From NCBI RefSeq assembly GCF_022832385.1, contig NZ_JALHLE010000038.1, forward strand, positions 1 through 53,357: 53,357 nt of DNA, written 5' to 3'. This DNA is from Novosphingobium album (ex Hu et al. 2023). Its GTDB lineage: Bacteria > Pseudomonadota > Alphaproteobacteria > Sphingomonadales > Sphingomonadaceae. Below are positions 25,491-37,156 of the stretch, piece after piece; within the stretch, counting starts at the first letter, position 1, and each line of letters begins with the position of its first letter. The notes under the pieces were generated by a model, which did no database searches, was not told the DNA's origin, and saw only the letters and a list, made by a program, of their open reading frames with translations. Made by a program: the position numbers and the translations under genes.

Positions 25491-26744
25491 TCATTCAGGG
25501 ACCACTGCACCGGCAGCAGGCCAATTGGTGTGGGACCCGGTTGCATGATCATTGCTTCGGCACAGCAAACGGGCCGTGCGCCAGCACAGGAACACGAGCA
25601 TCGGGGCAATCAAGGTAACTCCGGCGCTTTCGGCCCTTGTCTCTTCCGGCACGACCGCGCTCCACCCCAGACCGAAACCGCATACGAACCAGCTCATCAG
25701 AAGCAGCGACAGCACTTCCCATCCGCTGCACCGTTCCAGAAGATCGGGGATGACGAAGGCCAGCCCGACACCCAGGATCGTCAGGTCGTAGTCGTAGCCA
25801 TAGGGGCTGACGAACAGGGATGCCGCGCAAGTGAGCGCGGCAAGATGGCGATAGGCCAGCCCACGCAGGCAGGCCCAGCCGAGCAGCCCGAGTGCGGCAA
25901 GGGCGCCGATGACCTGCAGCGCCATCGCGCCCGCAGCACCGAACCCGAGGGTGTAGGCTGCCGCATAGATCGAACTCATGCGGTAAAGGGGATAATAGCC
26001 CTGAGCCAGAAATCCACTCGCCTCGCGCACGGCGCTCCCGAAGTCGGACCATATGCCCATTCCATAGGCCCAGGTGGAAAGACCGAGCAGACTGAGGGCC
26101 ACCGCAGCCGCGAGGCACAGCACCGGCCAGCGGCGCTGCAGCAAGGTGACAAGCCCAACGCCGGCGGCGAGATGCGGCTTGATGATCAGCAGCCCCAGCG
26201 GCAACCCGGCGGCCATCCGCTTGTCGCGGGAGACGAGGAGAAAAGACCCGATCAACCCGGCGATCAGAAAGCCGTTCTGCCCGGTTCTCAGATTGAGGAT
26301 GACGGCCGGCATCACGGCGACGATCGCCGCCGGGAACGTCTCGCCTGCGATCCGGCGAAGAACCCACAGGTAAAATGCGAAACTCGACAGGGTGAAGAAG
26401 ACAAAGGCCAGGCCGATGGGCAGGCTGGCCAGCCCCTGCATCATTAGCGTGAACGGTGGCGGATACGTCCAGGGCATGAAGCTCTGAGTGCCCGACGCCT
26501 CGCGCTGAGCCGTCAGCATGTCACGGATGTGGTAGGCCGCATTTGCCCGGCCGTCGGCCGCCAGGCGGCCGGCAATGTGGAAGGCATCGAAGTCTGTCAG
26601 GACCTTGTGTCGATCGAGCAGTTCGGGCGCCTGGAATAGCAAGGCCGACATCAGCGCCAGCACAAGCCCTGCGGCAATCAGGGCAAAGAGCAGCGGCCGG
26701 CTCACTGCGATCCGTCCGGCTGTCGGGGAGCGGCTTGGAGTCAC
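25491..26744 (-). CDS. GT87-type polyprenol-phosphate-dependent glycosyltransferase
   Basis: A 417-residue membrane protein with about ten hydrophobic segments. The first extracytoplasmic loop carries VLTDFDAFHIAGRLAADGRANAAYH, the acidic motif region of GT87 (DUF2029) GT-C enzymes, and PWTYPPPFTLMM follows as in that family. These enzymes use a lipid-phosphate sugar donor outside the inner membrane. As last gene of an operon that should make polyprenyl-phospho-arabinose, it is the probable pentosyltransferase. GTG start, GTGA overlap with the upstream gene. Confidence 0.8.
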   Translation of the reverse strand: MTPSRSPTAGRIAVSRPLLFALIAAGLVLALMSALLFQAPELLDRHKVLTDFDAFHIAGRLAADGRANAAYHIRDMLTAQREASGTQSFMPWTYPPPFTLMMQGLASLPIGLAFVFFTLSSFAFYLWVLRRIAGETFPAAIVAVMPAVILNLRTGQNGFLIAGLIGSFLLVSRDKRMAAGLPLGLLIIKPHLAAGVGLVTLLQRRWPVLCLAAAVALSLLGLSTWAYGMGIWSDFGSAVREASGFLAQGYYPLYRMSSIYAAAYTLGFGAAGAMALQVIGALAALGLLGWACLRGLAYRHLAALTCAASLFVSPYGYDYDLTILGVGLAFVIPDLLERCSGWEVLSLLLMSWFVCGFGLGWSAVVPEETRAESAGVTLIAPMLVFLCWRTARLLCRSNDHATGSHTNWPAAGAVVPE

Positions 26745-27475
26745 AGCTGCGTTCCCTTGAAAACGCGCTCGGGCACGGAGCGGATGACGCCCATCACAAG
26801 CCGCCAGACCGGCTTCACATAGATGACGTCGCGTTTTTTCAAGACAGCCGCGAAAATGGCCTCGGCAACCCGGCCGGGTTCGGCGATCAGGCGGGCGGGG
26901 AGGTCCATGCCTTCGGTCATCCGGGTCCGCACGAAGCCGGGCAGGACCGTGAGCACATGGACGTTCTTCTTCGCCAGCCGGTTGCGCAGACCGGAAAGGA
27001 AGGCGGTGTACCCGGCCTTGGCCGAGCCGTAGACATAGTTGCTGGCCCGGCCGCGGTCGCCGGCGACGGAACTGATTCCGACGAGCGTTCCGCTGCCGCG
27101 CGCCTCGAAGCGTTCGGCGAGCAGCCCCGTGATCAGGGCCGGGCCTTCATAGTTGCTGCGCATGACGAGACTGGCCGCAGCCAGATCGCTCTGCGATGCC
27201 ACCTGATCGCCCAGCAGTCCCACCGCGCAGATGGCGACTTGCGGCAGCACCGGAAGACTGTCGGCAAAGGCTTCGAAGGTATCGGCAGCCAGCAGGTCGA
27301 GTTCGTGCATTGTCACGCTGACGCCGTGGCGCAGGGCGATGTCCGCAGCATCGGCCTCAAGCTGGGCCACGTTGCGCGCGGCAAGCTGCACGCTGTACCC
27401 GGCAGTGGCAAAACGGTGGGCCGCCGCCAGGCCGATATCCGAGCGGGCACCGATCACGAGTACAGACGAAGTCAC
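26741..27475 (-). CDS. dprE2: Short-chain dehydrogenase, DprE2-like 2-keto-arabinose/ribose reductase
   Basis: A 244-residue short-chain dehydrogenase. The cofactor loop is GARSDIGLAAA. The active site includes SSVAGDRGRASNYVYGSAKAGY (Ser, Tyr and Lys), and LPGFVRTRM follows. In the mycobacterial pathway DprE2 reduces the 2-keto intermediate made by DprE1, yielding decaprenyl-phospho-arabinose. Adjacency and GTGA overlap with the DprE1 homologue support this role. GTG start. Confidence 0.9.
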   Translation of the reverse strand: MTSSVLVIGARSDIGLAAAHRFATAGYSVQLAARNVAQLEADAADIALRHGVSVTMHELDLLAADTFEAFADSLPVLPQVAICAVGLLGDQVASQSDLAAASLVMRSNYEGPALITGLLAERFEARGSGTLVGISSVAGDRGRASNYVYGSAKAGYTAFLSGLRNRLAKKNVHVLTVLPGFVRTRMTEGMDLPARLIAEPGRVAEAIFAAVLKKRDVIYVKPVWRLVMGVIRSVPERVFKGTQL

Positions 27476-28788
27476 AGATTCAACCTTTCCGCCATGCTGG
27501 AGCGAAACGGGGTGAGGCCGCGCTGTTCGCGCAGCTGAGCAAAATCAAGGGTTCGCGGGTCCGAGGCCCGCAGAGTGGCAGCACTCATGCGCGCATCCTT
27601 GGCGAGGTAGAAGCGCCCGCCGTGATCGATGGTGATGGCATCCAGGCGTTCCATCAGTGCCAGCGCGTCCGGATTGACCGGGAAGTCGAGGGCAAGGGTA
27701 TAGCCCTCGCGCGGGAACGAGATCGGGCCTTCGCTCGGCCCCATCCGCTTGAGCACGGCCAGGAAGGAACCCTGCCCGCTGGCGCTGATCGTGCGGAGCA
27801 GTTCGGTCAGACCCGCTTTCGCGCTCTCCAGCGGGATGACGCACTGGAACTGCGCGAAACCGCGCCTGCCGTAGATGCGGTTCCATTCCAGAAGCGCGTC
27901 GAGGGGATAGAAAAACCCGTCCCAGTCCACCAGCGCCTCGCCACGCTGCGCAACGGCGCGGTGGTAATAGAGCGCATTGAAGGCCCGCACGGTCAGGGAA
28001 TTGAGGGCGATTTGCGCCGCATCGAACGGCACTTTGCGCATGCGCCGCCGCGGCGTGGCGAACGGGGCACCGCTCCGGGCGTCGAGTTCGTCCAGCCGTG
28101 CGTGCTCGCCGAGCATGAGCGAAGACCGTCCCAGCCCCTTGCCGCCATGCAGGCAGTCGATCCAGGCTACTGAATAGGTCGCCCCGGCATGTTCCTCGAA
28201 CAGCGACATCGCCGTTTCGAGATCGGGTGCGGGCAGCGTCTGCTGGCGTATCCAGCCGCTCTCGACCGGACGCAGCCGGAAGGCCAGCCTCACAACAATT
28301 CCGGTCAGACCCATCCCGCCGATCGTCCACGCGAACAGATCGGCGTTCTCCTTCCGGCTGCAACGGCGGACTTCTCCATCTGCGCCGAGCAGGTCGATCC
28401 ATTCGATGCAGCGCCCGAAGCTGCCGTCCTTGTGATGGTTCTTGCCGTGGACGTCGGCCGCGACCATGCCGCCCAGCGTCACGAACTTCGTGCCGGGCGT
28501 TACCGCAGGGAACCAGCCGCGCGGCAGGAAGACCGAGATCACGTCGGCCAGCAGGACCCCGGCTTCGGCGGCCAGTGTTCCGGTTTGCGCATCGAAGGAA
28601 AGGATGCGGTTGAACCGGCGCATGTCGGCCGTTCCTGTGCGGCTGATCGCACAGTCCCCGTATCCGCGCCCGTTGCCCCTTGCGATCAACGGTCCCTGCC
28701 GTGTCAGGGCCCGCAGGTCCGCTTCGGAGCGCGGATTATGGACAGTGCACTCCTGCCGGGGATACCGGCCCCAGCCCGACAGTATCAC
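27472..28788 (-). CDS. dprE1: FAD-linked polyprenyl-phospho-ribose 2'-oxidase, DprE1-like
   Basis: A 438-residue flavoprotein that oxidises the ribose 2'-OH of the lipid-linked pentose. FAD-binding blocks are ARGNGRGYGDCA (residues 37-48) and AADVHGKNHHKDGSFG (110-125), matching the mycobacterial enzyme almost exactly. YHRAVAQRG, FYPLDALLEWNR and GGRFYLAKDAR align with its C-terminal half; Lys397 corresponds to the catalytic Lys418. The position of mycobacterial Cys387 is Ala366 (TLALDFP versus NICVDFP). GTG start overlapping the gtrA-like stop (GTGA). Confidence 0.93.
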   Translation of the reverse strand: MILSGWGRYPRQECTVHNPRSEADLRALTRQGPLIARGNGRGYGDCAISRTGTADMRRFNRILSFDAQTGTLAAEAGVLLADVISVFLPRGWFPAVTPGTKFVTLGGMVAADVHGKNHHKDGSFGRCIEWIDLLGADGEVRRCSRKENADLFAWTIGGMGLTGIVVRLAFRLRPVESGWIRQQTLPAPDLETAMSLFEEHAGATYSVAWIDCLHGGKGLGRSSLMLGEHARLDELDARSGAPFATPRRRMRKVPFDAAQIALNSLTVRAFNALYYHRAVAQRGEALVDWDGFFYPLDALLEWNRIYGRRGFAQFQCVIPLESAKAGLTELLRTISASGQGSFLAVLKRMGPSEGPISFPREGYTLALDFPVNPDALALMERLDAITIDHGGRFYLAKDARMSAATLRASDPRTLDFAQLREQRGLTPFRSSMAERLNL

Positions 28789-29225
28789 GGCGCCGTGCTC
28801 CAGCCTTGCTGACGGAATACGAACTTGCGATCGAGCCTGTACTTCACGACATAGCCGATAGACAGGCCGATGGCCGCACCGGCCTCGCGCGCGACCTGCG
28901 AGTGCCAGACCAGCCAGAACAGCGTTTCGGTGCCCCAGAATATCGCCGTCGTTGCCACCCCCATCAGCACATAGAGCGTGAACTGCCTGCCATGGGCCTG
29001 CAGGCCCTGCGTGCGGTCATGGAAGATCCAGCGCTTGTCGAGCACATACTTGAGCAGCAACCCGGTCAGGGTGCCAGCCGCCACCGCCGTGCAGTAAACG
29101 AGGATCGGTTCAAGCTGCGGCATGGTCCCTGCTCCGGTAAAGACGAGACGCTGCGTGGCAAGGTTCGCGAGCGTGGCGAGCACAGCGAAAGCGATATACC
29201 GGGCGGCAAGGACGTGCGGGCTCAC
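28785..29225 (-). CDS. GtrA-family membrane protein, possible polyprenyl-phosphate-sugar flippase
   Basis: A 146-residue protein with four hydrophobic segments: RYIAFAVLATLANLATQRLV, ILVYCTAVAAGTLTGLLLKYV, FTLYVLMGVATTAIFWGTE and AGAAIGLSIGYVVKYRLD. The KYVLDKRWIF and KYRLDRKFVF repeats are GtrA hallmarks. Such proteins are thought to flip lipid-phosphate sugars, here probably the arabinosyl lipid. GTG at 29225 is preferred because it forms a GTGA overlap with the UbiA-type gene. Confidence 0.88.
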   Translation of the reverse strand: MSPHVLAARYIAFAVLATLANLATQRLVFTGAGTMPQLEPILVYCTAVAAGTLTGLLLKYVLDKRWIFHDRTQGLQAHGRQFTLYVLMGVATTAIFWGTETLFWLVWHSQVAREAGAAIGLSIGYVVKYRLDRKFVFRQQGWSTAP

Positions 29226-30595
29226 AGGACCGTTCCGGCAACACCCAGAGCGAGGATACCAAGGCCGCAAAGCTGGCTCGTGCGGTCCCGGGCCGCGAAC
29301 ACGAGCGGATCGTCGTGCATCTCGCCGCGATGTGTGAGGATGGCGATACGGCTGTTCCAGAACAGCAGGATCAGGCAGACACCCCAGAGCATTTCGGGGC
29401 GGCTGTAGAGCTGCAGCACTGGCGCCGAATTGGCATAGAGCGCCAGCACCATCACCGAAACCATCCCCGAGGCAACCACGATGTTGCTGACAATGGCAAG
29501 GTCGTCGACATGGTACCCGCGGCCGTGCGCGGTCACCAGTCCCGAGGCAATGCCGTCAACCAGTTCCGCCTGACGCTTCACCGCTGCGAGCGAGAAGAAG
29601 AAGAAGATGGAAAAGGCCAGCAGCCAGACCGAACTCGGTATGCCCGTCGCCGCGCTGCCCGCCAGGATGCGCATGGTGTAGAGCACCGCGAGCATGCAGA
29701 TATCGATGACCACCAGCCGCTTGAATTTGAACGAATAGGCCGTCGTGGCGGCGAAGTAGAGTGCCAGCATGCCCAGCAGTGCCAGGCCGGACATCATTGC
29801 AATCGCCACGCCCGCCACGGCCAGCGCCGGCACCATGACCGTCCCTTGTGCCAGACTGACCGCACCCGATGCCAGTGGCCGGTTCCGCTTGCGGGGATGG
29901 GCGCGGTCGGCATTGAGGTCCAGCAGGTCGTTGAGGACGTAAGTGCTGGACGCGATCAGGCTGAAGGCGATGAAGGCCAGCAGAGCCTGTGCGAAAGCCG
30001 CAAGCGTAAGGTGATGCGCGGCGATCATTGGCACGAAGATCAGGAAGTTCTTGAGCCACTGGTGCGGACGCACCAGCCGCAAGGCTGCCGGCACCCGGTT
30101 GAGGGACTTGTCCGGCGCGCTGGCCGCCGCCTTCAAGTCAGGCTCCAAAGCGGCACGCGACGGCACCACATTTTCGAATTCGGCATAGCGCCCCGGCCCA
30201 TAGAGCGCGTCGAGGTGGCCATCGCGCTCCGCCTTTGGTCCGGAAATGTCATGAATCTCGTCGAACAGATCGAGGTGCGCGGCCACTGCCCGAGTGGCTT
30301 CGGTTTGCCCGTCAGAAACGAGCGCAACCCGTCCGCCCCGACGGCGCCATTCGCTCACTGACGCCAGGGCGTCATCACGATAGGCCAGCCTGGCGGGAGC
30401 CACCAGAGATGCCGCTTCCAGCCTTTTGCGAAAGCCTGGGCCTCCTTGCCTGCGCACCAGAACCTCGAGCGGCGCGGACCATCGGGCCGATGCCGCGGTC
30501 CAGAACGCCTCCAGCGTGCTGTCGGAACGCCGCACAATATCGCTCAGGTCAACAACAAGAATCCGACTCGTTGCATCCCAAACGCTAGCGTTCAT
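29222..30595 (-). CDS. UbiA-family phosphoribosyl lipid synthase with N-terminal HAD-like domain
   Basis: A 457-residue fusion. Residues about 170-457 form the UbiA prenyltransferase: LRLVRPHQWLKNFLIFVP, then the Asp-rich motif NDLLDLNADRAHPRKRNRP (N222, D223, D227, D230) and about eight hydrophobic helices, as in decaprenyl-phosphate phosphoribosyltransferase (Rv3806c, NoeC). Residues 10-160 look like a HAD phosphatase but start VVDLSDIV: nucleophile D16 is kept while the usual second Asp is Ser18, and the motif IV acidic pair is not visible. The start at 30595 has GAGGGG about ten bases upstream. First gene of the operon. Confidence 0.88.
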   Translation of the reverse strand: MNASVWDATSRILVVDLSDIVRRSDSTLEAFWTAASARWSAPLEVLVRRQGGPGFRKRLEAASLVAPARLAYRDDALASVSEWRRRGGRVALVSDGQTEATRAVAAHLDLFDEIHDISGPKAERDGHLDALYGPGRYAEFENVVPSRAALEPDLKAAASAPDKSLNRVPAALRLVRPHQWLKNFLIFVPMIAAHHLTLAAFAQALLAFIAFSLIASSTYVLNDLLDLNADRAHPRKRNRPLASGAVSLAQGTVMVPALAVAGVAIAMMSGLALLGMLALYFAATTAYSFKFKRLVVIDICMLAVLYTMRILAGSAATGIPSSVWLLAFSIFFFFSLAAVKRQAELVDGIASGLVTAHGRGYHVDDLAIVSNIVVASGMVSVMVLALYANSAPVLQLYSRPEMLWGVCLILLFWNSRIAILTHRGEMHDDPLVFAARDRTSQLCGLGILALGVAGTVL

Positions 30596-30748
30596 CGCTG
30601 AATGCCCCTCGAAGAATACACACGCCACTGCAGTATGGCAGTATCACATGGCGAGAACAGAGTTAATTTATCACTAATCAAAGTGGATGGAAGGAAAGCT
30701 CGCCAGCGGCCCTCCTGTCGCTTATCTCTCACGGCGGAGGAGAACCCC

Positions 30749-32293
30749 GTGCGCGCTTGCGACGACCAGAGCGGAACCATAGACCTCCTGTCCAGGCCCG
30801 AAACCTATGGCCTTTCCGGTCCGGTCGAGCGGATAGACACCCACGCGGCCATGGTATTCCTTGCCGGTTGCCGGGCCTTCAAGCTCAAGCGCGCGGTGCG
30901 CTACCCCTATCTGGATTTCTCGACGGTGGACCGCCGCAAGGCCGTCTGCGACGCGGAACTGGCGCTCAACCGCCGGACCGCGCCGGACCTCTACCTCGCC
31001 GTGCAGCCGGTCGGGCGGCAGCCCGATGGCCGCCTGACGCTGGGTGAAGGCGTGCCGGTGGACTGGGTGGTGGTCATGCGCCGTTTTGCGCCCGAATGCC
31101 TGCTTGATGCCATGGCTGGGCAGGGGCCGCTGGAACCGGGCCTGATCCGCGATCTGGCCGATGGCATTGCGGCATTCCATGACACAGCGGACATCGTGCA
31201 GGGCCCCGGCGCCGACCGGGTGCGCGCTGTGATTGACGGCAACCGCGCGAGCATGGCGGCGCTGCCCGAGGACCTGCTGCCCGCCGCCATGTGCGACCAG
31301 CTCCATCGCCGCAGCCTTGCGGTTCTCGAAACACTGGCCCCCCTGTTGGACAAGCGCGGGCAAAGCGGTCACGTTCGGCACTGCCACGGAGATCTGCACC
31401 TTGCGAATATCTGCCTGTGGCAGGGCCAGTCGACGCTGTTCGACTGCCTGGAATTCGATCCCGAACTGGCGACTACGGACGTTCTCTACGATCTCGCTTT
31501 CCTGGTCATGGATATGTGGCAGCGCGGCCTCCATGCCGGGGCCTCGCTGCTGTTCAACCGCTATTGCGACATGCGCGCGGAAAGCGATGGCCTTGCCGCG
31601 ATGCCGCTCTTCCTCTCGATGCGGGCCGCAGTGCGTGCCCACGTCAATGCAAGCGCCGCCGCACGGCAGTCCGGCGACAGGCAGCGCGCGGAAAAGGCCA
31701 ATGCAGCACGCGGCTATCTCGAAGCTGCGCTTGCCTTCCTCGACCGCAAACCGCCCCGGTTGATCGCGGTCGGTGGCCTCAGCGGCACGGGTAAATCGAC
31801 GCTGGCGGGCCATCTTGCGCCACTGTGCGGCGCTGCGCCCGGCGCGCGATGGCTGCGCAGCGATGTGCTGCGCAAGCGGCTGGCCGGTCTCCCGCCCGAA
31901 CAGACGTTGCCTCCCGAAGCCTATGCGCGCGAGCGCAGCGCAGAGGTGTACCGGACACTGACGGAAGTGGCGCGGCGCACACTGGCATCGGGGATGGATG
32001 TGATCGTTGATGCTGTCTTTGCCGATCCTGCAGAGCGCGATGCTGCCGCCGACGTCGCGGCACAATGCGGCGTGGCGTTTACTGGCCTGTGGCTCGAAGC
32101 CCCGGCCAGCGCCATGCGCGAGCGGGTGGGCGCGCGGCGTGGCGATGCGTCCGATGCCAATGCCGCTGTGGTCGACCGCCAGCTCGGCTATGATCTCGGC
32201 GGTCTTGGCGCATGGCGGCGGATCGATGCCGGAGGATCGCCGGATACCGTCCTGAGGGCGGCACTGGAGCAGCTACACGACAGCGGGAGTTGA
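30749..32293 (+). CDS. APH-like kinase fused to P-loop kinase
   Basis: A 514-residue two-domain protein. Residues about 25-340 resemble aminoglycoside phosphotransferase-like kinases, with the catalytic loop HCHGDLHLANICLW and FDCLEFDPEL (the Asp of the DFG-like site). Residues about 350-510 are a P-loop kinase with Walker A GGLSGTGKSTLA and WLRSDVLRKRLAG. Such fusions are common in proteobacteria with unknown substrate. GTG 30749 is chosen because GGAGGAG lies just before it. It is divergent from the arabinose-lipid operon. Confidence 0.85.
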   Translation: MRACDDQSGTIDLLSRPETYGLSGPVERIDTHAAMVFLAGCRAFKLKRAVRYPYLDFSTVDRRKAVCDAELALNRRTAPDLYLAVQPVGRQPDGRLTLGEGVPVDWVVVMRRFAPECLLDAMAGQGPLEPGLIRDLADGIAAFHDTADIVQGPGADRVRAVIDGNRASMAALPEDLLPAAMCDQLHRRSLAVLETLAPLLDKRGQSGHVRHCHGDLHLANICLWQGQSTLFDCLEFDPELATTDVLYDLAFLVMDMWQRGLHAGASLLFNRYCDMRAESDGLAAMPLFLSMRAAVRAHVNASAAARQSGDRQRAEKANAARGYLEAALAFLDRKPPRLIAVGGLSGTGKSTLAGHLAPLCGAAPGARWLRSDVLRKRLAGLPPEQTLPPEAYARERSAEVYRTLTEVARRTLASGMDVIVDAVFADPAERDAAADVAAQCGVAFTGLWLEAPASAMRERVGARRGDASDANAAVVDRQLGYDLGGLGAWRRIDAGGSPDTVLRAALEQLHDSGS

Positions 32294-32510
32294 AACCGGC
32301 AAATGAACTGGCACGCAACCCACGCGCCAATGCAGTGAAAGAATGGGCGATGTGGCGTGCTGCTGCGACGGAATGTGTGAAACAGGCCTGTGCCAAGTGT
32401 TGGTGGCAGGGCTTCAACGACGTTGAGGTCCTCGCGGTTTCTCGCCCGGCACTGCCCGCTGGCGATATCATTCGCGCATGCTGTGGCCGGCTACAGGGCA
32501 GCAGGAGCTC

Positions 32511-33134
32511 CTACGATCCCGCAGGGTCTTTCGCGGCGACCAGGTCCTCCCAGTCCGCCCAATCGATCGATCGTCCGGGATAGGCGACGCCTGCGAAGGG
32601 CCAGTCCGCCTTGATCCACTGCGTTACCCAGCCGTAGAGTTCGTCCTCGAAGCCTGCGTCGTATTCGGCCTTGGTCACCCACATCCTGACCACGGCGTCA
32701 TAGCCGGCGACGGGGCTTGGACGAACATAGACGCAGCCACGCTCGCGAAGGCCATCGGGCGTCAGCACGGCGTAGGCGAAGGACTTGCGGCTGGCGAAGC
32801 GGGCCTGTTCGGTCTCCATGTCCTTGATGGTATCCGCGTCCGTGATGCCCTCGTGCGGCCAGGACGGGCTGCGGCTGAAGGTCTTCTGCAGGTGCTCGAC
32901 GGACGACATGTAGGCATCGTAGTCGATCCGGGCGAGGCTGGGGCCCAGCGGCACGAGCTTGAAGCCCTTGGCCTCGGCCAGCGTCGGAACGGCGAAACCG
33001 GCCGGGACGAAGGGGGACTTGGCCGGGACTTCCGAAGGGACGGGAGCCTCCGGAGATACCTCTGCAAGCGCCGGACGACCAGCCATGGCCAGTACGATCA
33101 ACGCCAGACCAGCGCCTGCGACCTTCGAATTCAT
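32511..33134 (-). CDS. Secreted hypothetical protein
   Basis: A 207-residue protein with a signal peptide (MNSKVAGAGLALIVLAMAGRPALA, cut after ALA). It has a proline-rich linker, then a compact domain: SLARIDYDAYMSSVEHLQ, AYAVLTPDGLRERGCVYVRPS, RMWVTKAEYDAGFEDELYG. The strand-loop pattern is faintly GNAT-like but no acetyl-CoA loop is seen. CAGGAG lies 8 bases before ATG 33134. A 217-base gap after its end (32294-32510) shows no gene. Confidence 0.7.
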   Translation of the reverse strand: MNSKVAGAGLALIVLAMAGRPALAEVSPEAPVPSEVPAKSPFVPAGFAVPTLAEAKGFKLVPLGPSLARIDYDAYMSSVEHLQKTFSRSPSWPHEGITDADTIKDMETEQARFASRKSFAYAVLTPDGLRERGCVYVRPSPVAGYDAVVRMWVTKAEYDAGFEDELYGWVTQWIKADWPFAGVAYPGRSIDWADWEDLVAAKDPAGS

Positions 33135-33222
33135 TACGCGCACTCCTGCCGCGGGACCGCCGTCCGCATTCCCGCCGGGCGGGACTGTAGGCAGCAGCCC
33201 TGCACTCCTGCAAGCGCCAACG

Positions 33223-33259
33223 AAAAACCCCGGCCCGCGCGCGGCGGGACGGGGTTTTT
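33223..33259. terminator. Terminator below aconitase
   Basis: A stem of AAAAACCCCG with CGGGGTTTTT encloses a GC-rich loop region. T runs on both strands make it a bidirectional-looking terminator; it directly follows the minus-strand acnA stop. Confidence 0.8.
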
Positions 33260-33281
33260 CAAACCGTCAGTCTGGCTGCGG

Positions 33282-35954
<2,673 letters not shown>

Positions 35955-36096
35955 GGTGGGCAATTTCCCCTTCTTTGTGGAGCTTGCCGGGCTGGCGCGG
36001 CGATCGCTGGCAGAGCCTGATCGTGTTGCAGTGCGACAAGCGGATTCGACGCGCCCGCCGATGCGCGCTCAGCAGCAGAACGTCAAGGGGGCGGGC

Positions 36097-36993
36097 CTAG
36101 ACTATCGTCCTGTTGCGCTGCTTTTTGGTGGCGATCCAGCATCCCAGAACGATCAGCATGGCCCCGGCCAATGTCGCCGGTTCGACGCTTTCACCAAAGA
36201 ACAGCCAGCCGAACAACGCGGCCCAGAGGAAACCGGTGTATTCGACAGGGACCAGAACCTGCGCCTCCGCACGGGCATAACCCCAGGACAGGAACAGCAG
36301 AGCGGAAGTCGCTAGTGCTGCCCCAAGCAGGATCACGCGCAAGCTCATGGCGTCGGGCCAGACCGCGAACCACGGCGAAAAACACAGGAAAATCAAGGCA
36401 ACGATGCCGTTCTGGAACAGGGCGATCTCGACCGGCCCGGCGAGCAGCGCCTGCTTGCGCTGGTAGACCAGATTGACTGCATAGAACATCGCCGAGCACA
36501 GGATGGCCACCGTGCCCCGGATCGCATCCGGCGAATAGGTGCCCGAGCCGAAGCGGCCCCAGCCGATCACCACTACGCCGATCACGCCGAGCAGCGAGGC
36601 CGTGATCGCCTGCGGGCGGATTTTTTCGCCCAGCATCACCGACGCGAAATAAAGTGCCACGATCGGAGCGATGAAGGAAATGGCAATGCCTTCCGCCAAA
36701 GGGATCCTCACGAGGCCATAGAAGAAGAGTGTGGCCATGGCCGCCGTCATGGCCGAGCGCGTGGCATGCACCTTCAGCACCGCGCGACTGGGCAGAGGGC
36801 AGCCGACGGCCAGCCACAGCGGCACCGTCAGCACCGTGCCGAAGACATTGCGCAGGAGCAGGGCCGTGAACACGCCGGTGGCGATCGAGGCGCCCTTGAT
36901 CGCCGCGTCCATCGCACTGAACGTCCCGATCCCCGCAACGACGGACAGAACGGGCAGCCAGGGGGAGGAAGGCGGGAACGTTTGAGCGCGCAT
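36097..36993 (-). CDS. EamA/DMT-family transporter
   Basis: A 298-residue membrane protein with about ten hydrophobic segments in two homologous halves (VAGIGTFSAMDAAIKG in the first, GTVAILCSAMFYAVNLVYQRK in the second), typical of drug/metabolite transporters. Substrate unknown. The start MRAQTFPPSS is chosen from hydrophobicity and family layout; the long upstream in-frame extension is antisense to the L,D-transpeptidase gene and is discarded. Divergent from that gene across about 160 bases. Confidence 0.85.
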   Translation of the reverse strand: MRAQTFPPSSPWLPVLSVVAGIGTFSAMDAAIKGASIATGVFTALLLRNVFGTVLTVPLWLAVGCPLPSRAVLKVHATRSAMTAAMATLFFYGLVRIPLAEGIAISFIAPIVALYFASVMLGEKIRPQAITASLLGVIGVVVIGWGRFGSGTYSPDAIRGTVAILCSAMFYAVNLVYQRKQALLAGPVEIALFQNGIVALIFLCFSPWFAVWPDAMSLRVILLGAALATSALLFLSWGYARAEAQVLVPVEYTGFLWAALFGWLFFGESVEPATLAGAMLIVLGCWIATKKQRNRTIV

Positions 36994-37156
36994 GACGTTG
37001 TGCCTCTTGCCCGGCGGAAAGTTGTGCGCAAGCAATTCATCACAGCGACAGGACGAATGCTTGAAGATCGCCGGACGAAGGAGCACATCGGCAGCGCTCC
37101 GGGGGCTGCCCGTATTGGCAGCCCGATTGCAGGAAACAGGGCAGGTTTTAAGGGAA

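Noticed and set aside
25407..26447. Plus-strand frame of 346 codons opposite the GT87-type gene
   Set aside because: Low-complexity shadow (Gln, Gly, Pro, Arg) with no ribosome binding site; the minus-strand product is a clear membrane protein.
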